From NCBI RefSeq assembly GCF_000737785.1, contig NZ_JPRO01000007.1:248001-312000 (forward strand): a stretch of 64,000 nucleotides of DNA, read 5' to 3'. The position numbers were made by a program, and so were the translations under genes. The number at the start of each line of letters is the position of its first letter. Position 1 is the first letter of the stretch. This document shows, piece by piece, positions 56,756 through 64,000 of this stretch. The notes under the pieces are model-generated. The model was not told the origin of the DNA, ran no database searches, and was given only the letters and a program-made list of their open reading frames with translations. Source of the DNA: Chryseobacterium luteum. GTDB lineage: Bacteria > Bacteroidota > Bacteroidia > Flavobacteriales > Weeksellaceae.

Positions 56756-56824
56756 TATCTAAATTTAAAATTGTGTTTTCACCTTTACTAAGTAAAATAC
56801 GTTTTTGTATTTTCTATATTATTC

Positions 56825-57784
56825 TTATAATCTTGCATCAATTAGATTTCTATCTATACAGGTTTTTGTATCATAGATAACAGCATTTTCTTTTTTAATA
56901 TTTCCAAAATTAAGTTTTAAAAATTGATGGTGAGAAACTGCAATGATAATAGAATCATATTTCCTATCTTCAGATAGTTTATTTAAAATAGCTATTCCAT
57001 ATTCATTTTCTACTTCTGCTTTGTCCACCCAAGGATCAAAAATATCAACATCAATCCCTATTCTGTTAAATATTAATGTAAGTTCATTGGCAACAGAAAT
57101 ATTAACATCTCTTTGTGCATTTTCAATAGCTTTAGAGGCTTCTGTTACTTTAATACTTGGGGCTTTTTGGGTTCCAGCAGTAATTATTTTTCTATATAAG
57201 TTATCTATTTCTTCTACAATTTCTTTAGTGGAGCCAGAAGTTACTTTCTTTACACTTGTAAGGGTATTTACTTTATCTCCTTGATTTATTCTTTCAGGAG
57301 AATACCCAATATAAAAACTCTCATTATATTTTAACCCTGGATATTTTTCCAGTATAGGAATACATTCTTCTTCGGTACATCCAGGAAAAACTGTAGATTC
57401 ATAAATAATAATATCTCCTTCTTTAATAATTCCGGATAACATTTTAGAAGCAAAAATAAGAGGACCTAAATCAGGTGTATTATATTTATTAATTGATATA
57501 GGCACAGTTACTATAAATACATTAGACTGTGAAATTTCTTCTAGCTCATTTGTGGCTTTATAGCCTAATTTTCCTCCTGTCTTAATATATTTTTTTAAGA
57601 GGTTATTAAGCTTCTCAGTGTCAGCTTCAAGTGTTATATCATGACCTCTATTCAACTGGTTAATTCTATTTCTATTAATATCAAATCCTAAAACTGGATA
57701 GTGTGTAGCAAATTCTAACGATAGTGGTAAACCTACATATCCTTGTCCAATAACCACTATTCTATATGATTTGTTTTCATCCAT
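56825..57784 (-). pseudogene. UDP-N-acetylhexosamine 6-dehydrogenase with internal in-frame deletion of the catalytic region
   Basis: The 319-residue frame is open and its two ends are well preserved. The N-terminal NAD domain reads VVIGQGYVGLPLSLEF, then ESTVFPGCTEE, GYSPERINQGD and KAIENAQRDVNIS; the C-terminal UDP-binding domain starts DVDIFDPWVDKAE. The family (TviB/WbpO/WecC) is normally about 425 residues. About 105 residues between FNRIGID and VDIFDPW are missing (junction near 57050-57060), including the GGHCIGVDPYY catalytic cysteine and the dimerisation helix. The product should not oxidise UDP-HexNAc. It lies in order between wza and wzc. It could instead have gained another role. 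Confidence 0.85.
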
Positions 57785-57817
57785 TATAGTATTTTATAAA
57801 GTCTTCTCTATGTGGAG

Positions 57818-58636
57818 CTATTTTTTAATTAAACCAACCACAACTGCCACTGCAGTAATTGCAATTGAAAATGCAGTCAGGTAGAGCCCGGTATTAGGAT
57901 TTTGTTTAGAAGTTAAATCTTTTGTATTATTAGCTGCTACAATTATTGCATCTCCTTGCTTTAAGTTATAATATGGAGAATTAATTAAATTTGCATCTTG
58001 AAGATTAATTTTTCCATGGGTTACTACTCCATTTTCAGTTCTTATGACTAAAACATCTTCTCTTTTTCCATACATAGTAAGATCTCCTGCAAGACCAAGT
58101 GCATTTAAAATAGTAGCCTGCCCATTGGATATTGTATAATCTCCTTGTTTATTTACCTCCCCTAATATAGTTACCTTAAAGTTTGCAAGCCTGATATTTA
58201 TAGTGGGGCTAATAACATACTGAGACATTTTATCTCTTAATTCTTCTTTAAGACCAATTAAGTTTTTATTAGTAGTATTAATTTTCCCTAACACAGGGAA
58301 ATCTATATTTCCTTCCGCATCAACTATATATGTTGGACCCGAAATACTTGTAACACCCTGATTTGGTGTATTTCCTCCTGCATATGCATTTGTTTGAATT
58401 ATTTCTGAAGAAGAGTAGTTTTGGTTAAAAGGTTTTACAACATCCATGTCTTTTGCTGTTACCAAAATAACTAGCTGATCTCCCACTTGTATAGTAGAGC
58501 TAGAATTTCTGGCAGATGATTCTATAGCCACTTGCCCTATATTCTGCATATAATTCAGATCATTTTTCGCATTAGGATTTGTTTTACATGAAACTAACCA
58601 AAATGCCATTAATATAACCAGTATTTTACTCTTCAT
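57818..58636 (-). CDS. wza: Polysaccharide export outer-membrane lipoprotein (Wza)
   Basis: The 272-residue protein has a lipobox ending WLVSC (Cys17). The polysaccharide export sequence lies at ~45-145 (IQVGDQLVILV, VDAEGNIDFPVLGKI), an SLBB domain at ~150-230 (TILGEVNKQGDYTI), and one C-terminal helix (~249-270). It forms the outer-membrane export channel working with Wzc. It is 33 nt upstream of the truncated dehydrogenase. Confidence 0.92.
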   Translation of the reverse strand: MKSKILVILMAFWLVSCKTNPNAKNDLNYMQNIGQVAIESSARNSSSTIQVGDQLVILVTAKDMDVVKPFNQNYSSSEIIQTNAYAGGNTPNQGVTSISGPTYIVDAEGNIDFPVLGKINTTNKNLIGLKEELRDKMSQYVISPTINIRLANFKVTILGEVNKQGDYTISNGQATILNALGLAGDLTMYGKREDVLVIRTENGVVTHGKINLQDANLINSPYYNLKQGDAIIVAANNTKDLTSKQNPNTGLYLTAFSIAITAVAVVVGLIKK

Positions 58637-58674
58637 ATTTTAAAATTGTACAAATATATACATTTATATTTTTT

Positions 58675-60603
58675 CTATTTATCCAGAGCCTCGTAGATAG
58701 AGTTATTGCTCCTGAATTCCGGAACAATGGATTTCAACATCTTTACTACTTCTACCTTATCCTGCATTACAGAAGCATCTGTAATCAGAATAATCAGGCT
58801 TTCTATTTCTAAGAATTCCATGGCGGGATCTTTAGAAATCATAATTTTTTCATTATGGGTGGGAAGTGTTTTGGCGTTATCGCTTAACAGTTCTTCATAA
58901 AGTTTTTCACCAGGTCTTAATCCGGTATAGATAATTTTTATATCAATATTGGGTTCAAAGCCCGACAACTTAATCATTCTTCTCGCAAGATCAAGTATTT
59001 TTACAGGTTCTCCCATGTCAAATACGAATATCTCCCCTCCTTTTCCCATTGTTCCTGCATGAAGAACCAGCTCGCAGGCTTCCGGAATGGTCATAAAGTA
59101 TCTTACGATATCAGGATGGGTAATCGTTACCGGACCTCCGGCTTCAATCTGTCTTTTAAAATGTGGAATAACCGAACCGTTTGACCCTAATACATTTCCA
59201 AACCTTGTGGTAATAAACTTTGTAGTATTTCCTTCAACATGCTGTAAAGACTGAACGAACAGCTCAGCGGCTCTTTTGGAAGCCCCCATTACATTGGTAG
59301 GATTTACAGCTTTATCGGTAGAAATCATGACAAACCTGTTCACTTTATAACGGCTTGATAAAACGGCAATATTTTTTGATCCCAAAACATTGACACGGAT
59401 AGCCTCATTAGGATTTTCCTCCACCAACGGAACATGCTTATAAGCAGCAGCATGGTACACCATTGAAAAGTTATGGGCTTGAAATACAGGTTCAACTCTG
59501 TGTATATTGGACACATCAGCCAAAACAAATTTAAACCTGATATGAGGGAATTTTTCCTTCATTTCAAGTTCAATATCATAAAGCGGTGTTTCCGCCTGAT
59601 CCAGAACAACAACTAATGCCGGATTAAACTGTGCTACCTGTCTTACGATTTCGCTTCCGATAGACCCGGCACCTCCTGTTACCAGTATATTTTTATTAAA
59701 GTGTCTGCTTCTGACCTCTTCGCTTTCAATTTTTATTGGCTTCCTGTTGAGAAGATCTTCGATCTGAAGATTCCTGATTGCCCCTCCCAAATCACTGTCT
59801 CTTAATTTCTGTACAGACGGCGCCTTGAATATATTTAAGTCTTTTTCCAGAAATAAATTCACCCACGAATTCATTTCATCTTTAGACATCATTTCTTTAA
59901 CAATAATAACTCCATCGATAATGAGGTCTTCTTTCGTAGCTTCCTCAATTCTCTTTTTCTCGTAAATAGGTTTTCCTAATAAAGAAGCCCTTTTGGAATC
60001 CGTTCTTTGGGTAAGAAAGCCAACTACCTGGTAAGGCAGACTTGGATTATCTAAAATAGCACGGGCTATAGCGATAGACTGCTCATCTATCCCCAGTACC
60101 AGAATTCTTTTTTTCAGCGTACTCCTTCTGTATTCTCTGACGATGTGGAAAAATTCTTTTACATAAAGCCTGAATAGGAACAGTCCCATAAAAGAAATTA
60201 TGAAATACAATATCAGGAATGGGGTCAGTATAAATTTTCCGCCTGTAGACCAGAAATAAATAAGATTTACCACTCCTACTACAGTCATAGTACAAAAACA
60301 GGAGATAAGAAGCTTGAAAAGATCAATAAATGTAGAATGCCTTATAATTCCGGCATAAGTTTTGAAAAAATACATAAATATTGTATTTATCAAAATAATA
60401 AAAGCAAAGATGACACTTTTATCTTCATGATAAATAAACTCTTTCTGGGTAATTTTTTCAATAGTATAAGTGGAAAGAAATAAAGATACGACCAGAATAA
60501 TAATATCTATTACAAGTATTATCCATCTGGGAAGATATCTTACGTCTGAGAGATTGACAACATTATCACCTCCAAATATTTTTTTTCTAAGAGAGTTGTA
60601 CAT
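58675..60603 (-). CDS. Membrane-bound nucleotide-sugar 4,6-dehydratase (WbpM/CapD/FlaA1-like)
   Basis: The 642-residue protein has four N-terminal transmembrane helices (~25-145), a CoA-binding-like Rossmann region (~160-290) and the catalytic SDR domain (~300-620), with GGAGSIGSEI and STDKAVNPTNVMGASKR. In this large subfamily the usual Tyr of YxxxK is Met. It makes the 4-keto-6-deoxy intermediate from UDP-GlcNAc, feeding the reductase at 42401 and the aminotransferase at 60718. Its GC is visibly higher than that of the downstream genes. Confidence 0.93.
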   Translation of the reverse strand: MYNSLRKKIFGGDNVVNLSDVRYLPRWIILVIDIIILVVSLFLSTYTIEKITQKEFIYHEDKSVIFAFIILINTIFMYFFKTYAGIIRHSTFIDLFKLLISCFCTMTVVGVVNLIYFWSTGGKFILTPFLILYFIISFMGLFLFRLYVKEFFHIVREYRRSTLKKRILVLGIDEQSIAIARAILDNPSLPYQVVGFLTQRTDSKRASLLGKPIYEKKRIEEATKEDLIIDGVIIVKEMMSKDEMNSWVNLFLEKDLNIFKAPSVQKLRDSDLGGAIRNLQIEDLLNRKPIKIESEEVRSRHFNKNILVTGGAGSIGSEIVRQVAQFNPALVVVLDQAETPLYDIELEMKEKFPHIRFKFVLADVSNIHRVEPVFQAHNFSMVYHAAAYKHVPLVEENPNEAIRVNVLGSKNIAVLSSRYKVNRFVMISTDKAVNPTNVMGASKRAAELFVQSLQHVEGNTTKFITTRFGNVLGSNGSVIPHFKRQIEAGGPVTITHPDIVRYFMTIPEACELVLHAGTMGKGGEIFVFDMGEPVKILDLARRMIKLSGFEPNIDIKIIYTGLRPGEKLYEELLSDNAKTLPTHNEKIMISKDPAMEFLEIESLIILITDASVMQDKVEVVKMLKSIVPEFRSNNSIYEALDK

Positions 60604-60717
60604 TGCCTGTATTTCTATTCATTTTTAATGGGTAATCCCTATTTTATTAATATTCGTTTCTTGATTCTACAAAATTAAAATAAAATCCTATCTATAACTT
60701 AAATAAAAAAAATAAAT

Positions 60718-61845
60718 TTAATAAATTTTATTTTGTACTACTTCAGAAATTCTGGTTCTGCAGTCATCCGTTAAATTGCTCCCTGACGGCAAGCAAAGTC
60801 CTGCTTCAAAAAGCGTACCACATAAATTATTTCCAAAAAAGCGATATCCTTTATACAGAGGCTGGAGATGCATGGGCTTCCATAGATATCTGGTTTCTAT
60901 ATTATTTAGTAAAAATTCATTTTTCAGCTTTTCTTTTGAACGATCATTCTTCAGAATAACTGTATTGAGCCAATAATTAGAAAAAAAGTCACTGTTGGGT
61001 GCCGAAAAAAGATCAATATCTTCATTATTTCCAACCAGTTCTTGATAAAAATCATGGTTTTTTCTCCGCTGGCTCACTTTGTCCTCCAGGCTTTCCAGCT
61101 GTCCTCTTCCTATCCCCGCTGCCACATTATCCATCCTGTAATTATATCCTAATTCAGAATGGCTGTAAAATTCTTTGCTGTCTTTGGCTTGTGTAGCAAG
61201 GAAAAGTGCCCTGTTTTTAAGATCTTTATTTTTTGAAATCAGAACTCCGCCTCCACCAGTGGTAATAATTTTGTTTCCGTTAAAACTTATGACAGCAAGA
61301 TCTCCGAAAGTTCCGCACAGCCGGTTCTTATATTTGCTGCCTAATGCTTCTGCGCTGTCTTCAATGACAGGAATTTCATATTTTTTTGAGATCTCAAGTA
61401 TTTCATCCACCATGAAAGGCATCCCATACAAAGATACTGTAATGATGGCCTTTGGCTTTTTCCCTTGCTGAATGCAGTGTTTCACCGCTTCTTCCAGGGC
61501 ATCCGGGCACATATTCCAGGTCTGATCTTCACTATCTACAAATACAGGAACAGCTTTGAGATAAAGAATAGGATTGGCAGTGGCCACAAAAGTAAAAGAC
61601 TGGCAGATTACAAAATCCCCTTTTTCAACATTCAGTAGCCGTAATGCCAGATGAATGGCTGCAGTGCCCGAAGAGAGAGCCGTGACAAAAGAATTGTGTC
61701 CTAAATAGTTTTCCAGGCTATTTTCAAATTCATCTATATTGGAGCCGTACTGGGAGATCCGGTTGGTATCAAATGCGTTTTGTATATATTTAAGCTCACT
61801 TCCCCCCATATGAGGAGGCGAGAGCCAAATCTTATTTTTTTTCAA
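60718..61845 (-). CDS. DegT/DnrJ/EryC1/StrS aminotransferase (PglE-like, sugar 4-amino)
   Basis: The 375-residue PLP enzyme has the internal aldimine Lys in SFNGNKIITTGGGG, the acceptor-binding SPPHMGGSE at the N-terminus and the YNYRMDNVAAGIGRGQLESL segment. It probably aminates UDP-4-keto-6-deoxy-GlcNAc made by the neighbouring dehydratase. The start is TTG at 61845: a stop codon (TAA) lies directly before it in frame, and the family's N-terminal KIWLSPPH would be lost by using the next Met. It starts 8 nt after recX. Confidence 0.9.
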   Translation of the reverse strand: MKKNKIWLSPPHMGGSELKYIQNAFDTNRISQYGSNIDEFENSLENYLGHNSFVTALSSGTAAIHLALRLLNVEKGDFVICQSFTFVATANPILYLKAVPVFVDSEDQTWNMCPDALEEAVKHCIQQGKKPKAIITVSLYGMPFMVDEILEISKKYEIPVIEDSAEALGSKYKNRLCGTFGDLAVISFNGNKIITTGGGGVLISKNKDLKNRALFLATQAKDSKEFYSHSELGYNYRMDNVAAGIGRGQLESLEDKVSQRRKNHDFYQELVGNNEDIDLFSAPNSDFFSNYWLNTVILKNDRSKEKLKNEFLLNNIETRYLWKPMHLQPLYKGYRFFGNNLCGTLFEAGLCLPSGSNLTDDCRTRISEVVQNKIY

Positions 61846-61853
61846 TTATCTAT

Positions 61854-62318
61854 TTATGTTTCGTCAAAAGTATCATTTATTTTCTCATATTCAAAACCCC
61901 TGCTCATCAAATATTTTATGGTTTTGGATTTTTTTTGATATTCATGTGTTCCTTTTTGTCTGGAATAATAATCTTCGTAGATTTTCCTGATCATTTTTAC
62001 ATAATCTTCTTCATCTATTTCATCAAAACAGCTGTTGATTAATTTTTCAGAGATTTGTTTCTGTTTAAGATGCATTTTGATCTTATTTCTGCCCCAGTGC
62101 TTGATGTAAAACTTTCCTCGGATATAGCTTCGCGTAAATCTTTCTTCGTTGAGATAGTTTTCTTTCAGAAGGTAGAGGATAATTTCATCTCTGGCTTCAT
62201 CAATAAGCAGAAACTCTCTCATTTTTTGCTCAACCTCTGCATGACAACGGTCCTGATACACGCAGTAGTTGACCAGTTTCAGTTTTATTTCATCAAAGGT
62301 GAAAGATTTTTTCTCCAT
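61854..62318 (-). CDS. recX: Regulatory protein RecX
   Basis: The 154-residue protein has three tandem three-helix RecX repeats: YCVYQDRCHAEVEQKMREF, LNEERFTRSYIRGKF with KHWGRNKIKMHL, then KYLMSRGFEYEKI. RecX inhibits RecA filaments. It is the first gene of the minus-strand run into the polysaccharide locus, and the aminotransferase starts 8 nt after its stop. Co-transcription with capsule genes is likely only at that junction. Confidence 0.92.
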   Translation of the reverse strand: MEKKSFTFDEIKLKLVNYCVYQDRCHAEVEQKMREFLLIDEARDEIILYLLKENYLNEERFTRSYIRGKFYIKHWGRNKIKMHLKQKQISEKLINSCFDEIDEEDYVKMIRKIYEDYYSRQKGTHEYQKKSKTIKYLMSRGFEYEKINDTFDET

Positions 62319-62331
62319 AAATAGATATGAA

Positions 62332-62358
62332 AAAGAATGGACAGATGCCCATTCTTTA
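62332..62358 (-). terminator. Terminator after glyA
   Basis: AAAGAATGG and CCATTCTTT form a 9-bp stem. On the minus strand the stem is followed by TTTCAT. It lies 20 bp after the glyA stop and before recX. Confidence 0.75.
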
Positions 62359-62378
62359 TTATAATGTTTTAAACCCAG

Positions 62379-63644
62379 TTAATAGTTGAACAGAGCCTTA
62401 CCTTCCATCAGTTCATTTACTTTCTTTCTCACAGAACCGATAACTTCTTCATTCTTGATATTGTCAACCACCTCAGAGATTAGTCCTGCAATGGTATCCA
62501 TATCGTTTTCTTTAAGGCCTCTTGTGGTGATTGCTGCAGTTCCCAGTCTGATACCGGAAGTGGTGAACGGCGACTTGTCATCAAAAGGAACCATATTTTT
62601 GTTACAAGTAATATCTGCAAGCACTAAAGCTTTTTCTGTTTCTTTTCCGTTTACATTCTTATTTCTGAGATCTACCAGCATTAAGTGGTTGTCTGTACCT
62701 CCGCTTACAATATCGAAGCCTCTGTCGGTCATAGCTTTTGACAGTGCCTGTGCATTGGCTTTAACCTGCCTGGCATAGGTTTCGAACTTACCGTCCAATG
62801 CTTCTCCGAAAGCAACTGCTTTACCGGCAATAACGTGTTCCAGCGGCCCGCCCTGAATTCCAGGGAAAACAGCTCCATCCAATACCTGGCTCATCATTTT
62901 TATTTCTCCTTTTGGTGTTTTGTGACCATACGTATTTTCGAAATCTTTCCCCATCATGATCATTCCACCTCTTGGACCTCTTAAAGTCTTGTGAGTGGTA
63001 GTAGTCACTACATGGCAATGCCCGAATGGTGAATTTAACAATCCTTTTGCCACTAAACCGGCCGGGTGAGCAATATCTGCCCAAAGTGTAGCTCCGATCT
63101 CATCTGCAACCTCTCTGAATTTAGCATAATCAAGATCTCTTGAATAGGCTGAGAAACCTGCAATAAGCATTTTCGGCCTTTCTCTCAAGGCTACTTCTCT
63201 CATCTGATCGTAATCGATAAGTCCTGTTTCTTTCTGAACACCATAAGAAACTACCTGATACTGAATCCCTGAGAAATTAACTGCTGAACCATGAGTAAGG
63301 TGTCCTCCCATTGAAAGGTCCATTCCCATGATTTTGTCTCCCGCTTTCAAAACTGCAAGATAAATGGCAGCATTAGCCTGAGATCCTGAATGCGGCTGTA
63401 CATTAACGTAGTCCACACCGAAAAGTTCTTTTGCTCTGTTGATGGCCAATGTTTCAACCTCATCTACTACTTCACATCCTCCGTAATATCTTTTTCCGGG
63501 ATATCCTTCAGCATATTTGTTGGTCAGCACACTTCCCACTGCTTTCATCACGTTCTCAGAAACAAAGTTTTCTGATGCAATAAGCTCTAATCCATGGGAT
63601 TGTCTTTGTCTTTCTTTTTCAATCAGGTCGAAAATAATATCCAT
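62379..63644 (-). CDS. glyA: Serine hydroxymethyltransferase
   Basis: 421 residues. The PLP lysine is Lys219 in [14 protein letters not shown], and HSGSQAN and the folate-site segments are intact. It interconverts serine and glycine with tetrahydrofolate. The start is ATG 63644 ([13 protein letters not shown]); a longer frame would begin with TTG at 63677 and adds a lysine-rich tail not seen in the family. TACATTTG (63682-63675) is a possible -7 box. Confidence 0.97.
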   Translation of the reverse strand: MDIIFDLIEKERQRQSHGLELIASENFVSENVMKAVGSVLTNKYAEGYPGKRYYGGCEVVDEVETLAINRAKELFGVDYVNVQPHSGSQANAAIYLAVLKAGDKIMGMDLSMGGHLTHGSAVNFSGIQYQVVSYGVQKETGLIDYDQMREVALRERPKMLIAGFSAYSRDLDYAKFREVADEIGATLWADIAHPAGLVAKGLLNSPFGHCHVVTTTTHKTLRGPRGGMIMMGKDFENTYGHKTPKGEIKMMSQVLDGAVFPGIQGGPLEHVIAGKAVAFGEALDGKFETYARQVKANAQALSKAMTDRGFDIVSGGTDNHLMLVDLRNKNVNGKETEKALVLADITCNKNMVPFDDKSPFTTSGIRLGTAAITTRGLKENDMDTIAGLISEVVDNIKNEEVIGSVRKKVNELMEGKALFNY

Positions 63645-63771
63645 TTTACTTTTAGTTTTTGAAATTTTCCACCCCAAATGTACGGAATTTCCTGTAAGAT
63701 TTCTTTATCTCAAAGTCTGATTTGGGAATAAAATTTCAGATATTATGTATTCATTTACCCATTTTCTGACT

Positions 63772-64000
63772 TTACTTCAGTTTATAACTTTTTTTTAAAT
63801 ATAAACTTGCTTTCACCAATAGGATCAATACAGGAACTTCTACTAAAGGACCGATAACCCCTACAAAAGCCTGCGATGAATGAATCCCAAAAACAGCAAT
63901 ACTTACCGCAATAGCCAATTCAAAATTATTTCCTGTCGCCGTAAAAGCAACCGAAACATTTTTATCGTAAGGAACTCTGAGCCATTTGTTGATTGAAAAG
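63772..64000 (-). CDS. acr3: ACR3-type arsenite efflux transporter, C-terminal part (5' end beyond the window)
   Basis: The minus-strand frame read inward from the window edge encodes the last 76 residues and ends at TAA 63774-63772. It shows FTATGNNFELAIAVSIAVFG, then GVIGPLVEVPVLILLV, the hallmark last helices of ACR3/ArsB-type arsenite permeases. It exports arsenite from the cytoplasm. The gene is cut only by the window, not visibly broken. It is on the same strand as glyA, 127 bp upstream of that gene's start. Confidence 0.88.
   Translation of the reverse strand, partial: FSINKWLRVPYDKNVSVAFTATGNNFELAIAVSIAVFGIHSSQAFVGVIGPLVEVPVLILLVKASLYLKKSYKLK

Noticed and set aside
40884..61845. The possibility that the locus is a teichoic-like or ABC-exported glycan cluster.
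   Set aside because: No Wzm/Wzt-type pair is present; Wzx, Wzy, Wza and Wzc indicate the Wzy-dependent route.

Overview
The window is about 64 kb of a low-GC Bacteroidota chromosome, most likely Chryseobacterium or a close relative in the Flavobacteriia. The signs are: TAnnTTTG promoter boxes with few purine-rich ribosome binding sites; a fused LpxC-FabZ; PorX and a type IX secretion (T9SS) sorting domain; secreted proteins carrying the GINT-type N-terminal motif; and dispersed short palindromes of the GGCTAAAGCC kind. The assignment rests on gene content and sequence style, not on a database search. No rRNA, tRNA, CRISPR array, IS element or phage gene was seen.

Region 1 (1-20 kb) is mostly housekeeping and maintenance. 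It holds a secreted CocE-type hydrolase; an alkylation-repair neighbourhood (AlkB-like oxygenase paired with an unusual membrane-anchored ParB-like protein, then an AraC-MGMT fusion); the polyamine enzymes SpeB and SpeA; a HAD phosphatase; a tight trio of cobalamin adenosyltransferase, thiamine pyrophosphokinase and a tyrosine-phosphatase lipoprotein; a DinB-type protein behind overlapping palindromes; a penicillin-acylase-like hydrolase; a WYL regulator; an ABC exporter; LptB with an unusual C-terminal extension; a TM2 protein; an unknown 242-residue protein; and HemB.

Region 2 (20-40 kb) starts with a tiny T9SS-CTD protein and a NatAB-like ABC-2 transporter. It continues with a long minus-strand envelope block: HD phosphohydrolase, lpxD, lpxC/fabZ, lpxA, efp, a second lpxD-like gene, sucD and an OmpX/PorT-like barrel. 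This block couples lipid A synthesis to core metabolism. After it come a NYN-domain protein, an S41 peptidase, porX, a YciI protein, exonuclease III, RlpA, two secreted surface-type proteins and rimO.

Region 3 (40.9-61.8 kb) is a Wzx/Wzy-dependent surface polysaccharide locus, all on the minus strand and read from recX leftwards. It encodes nucleotide-sugar enzymes (aminotransferase, membrane 4,6-dehydratase, ManC-Gmd-Fcl for GDP-L-fucose, a 4-ketosugar reductase and RfbC), the export machinery (Wza, Wzc), flippase, polymerase, five glycosyl- or phosphoglycosyl-transferases including an alpha-1,2-fucosyltransferase family enzyme, an acyltransferase and a beta-helix lipoprotein. The inner genes (about 41.4-58.6 kb) are visibly more AT-rich than the flanking dehydratase and rimO, as expected for an exchangeable serotype cassette. 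One gene, a UDP-HexNAc dehydrogenase, has an in-frame deletion that removes its catalytic centre.

Region 4 (61.8-64 kb) contains recX, glyA and the 3' end of an ACR3-type arsenite transporter that runs off the window.
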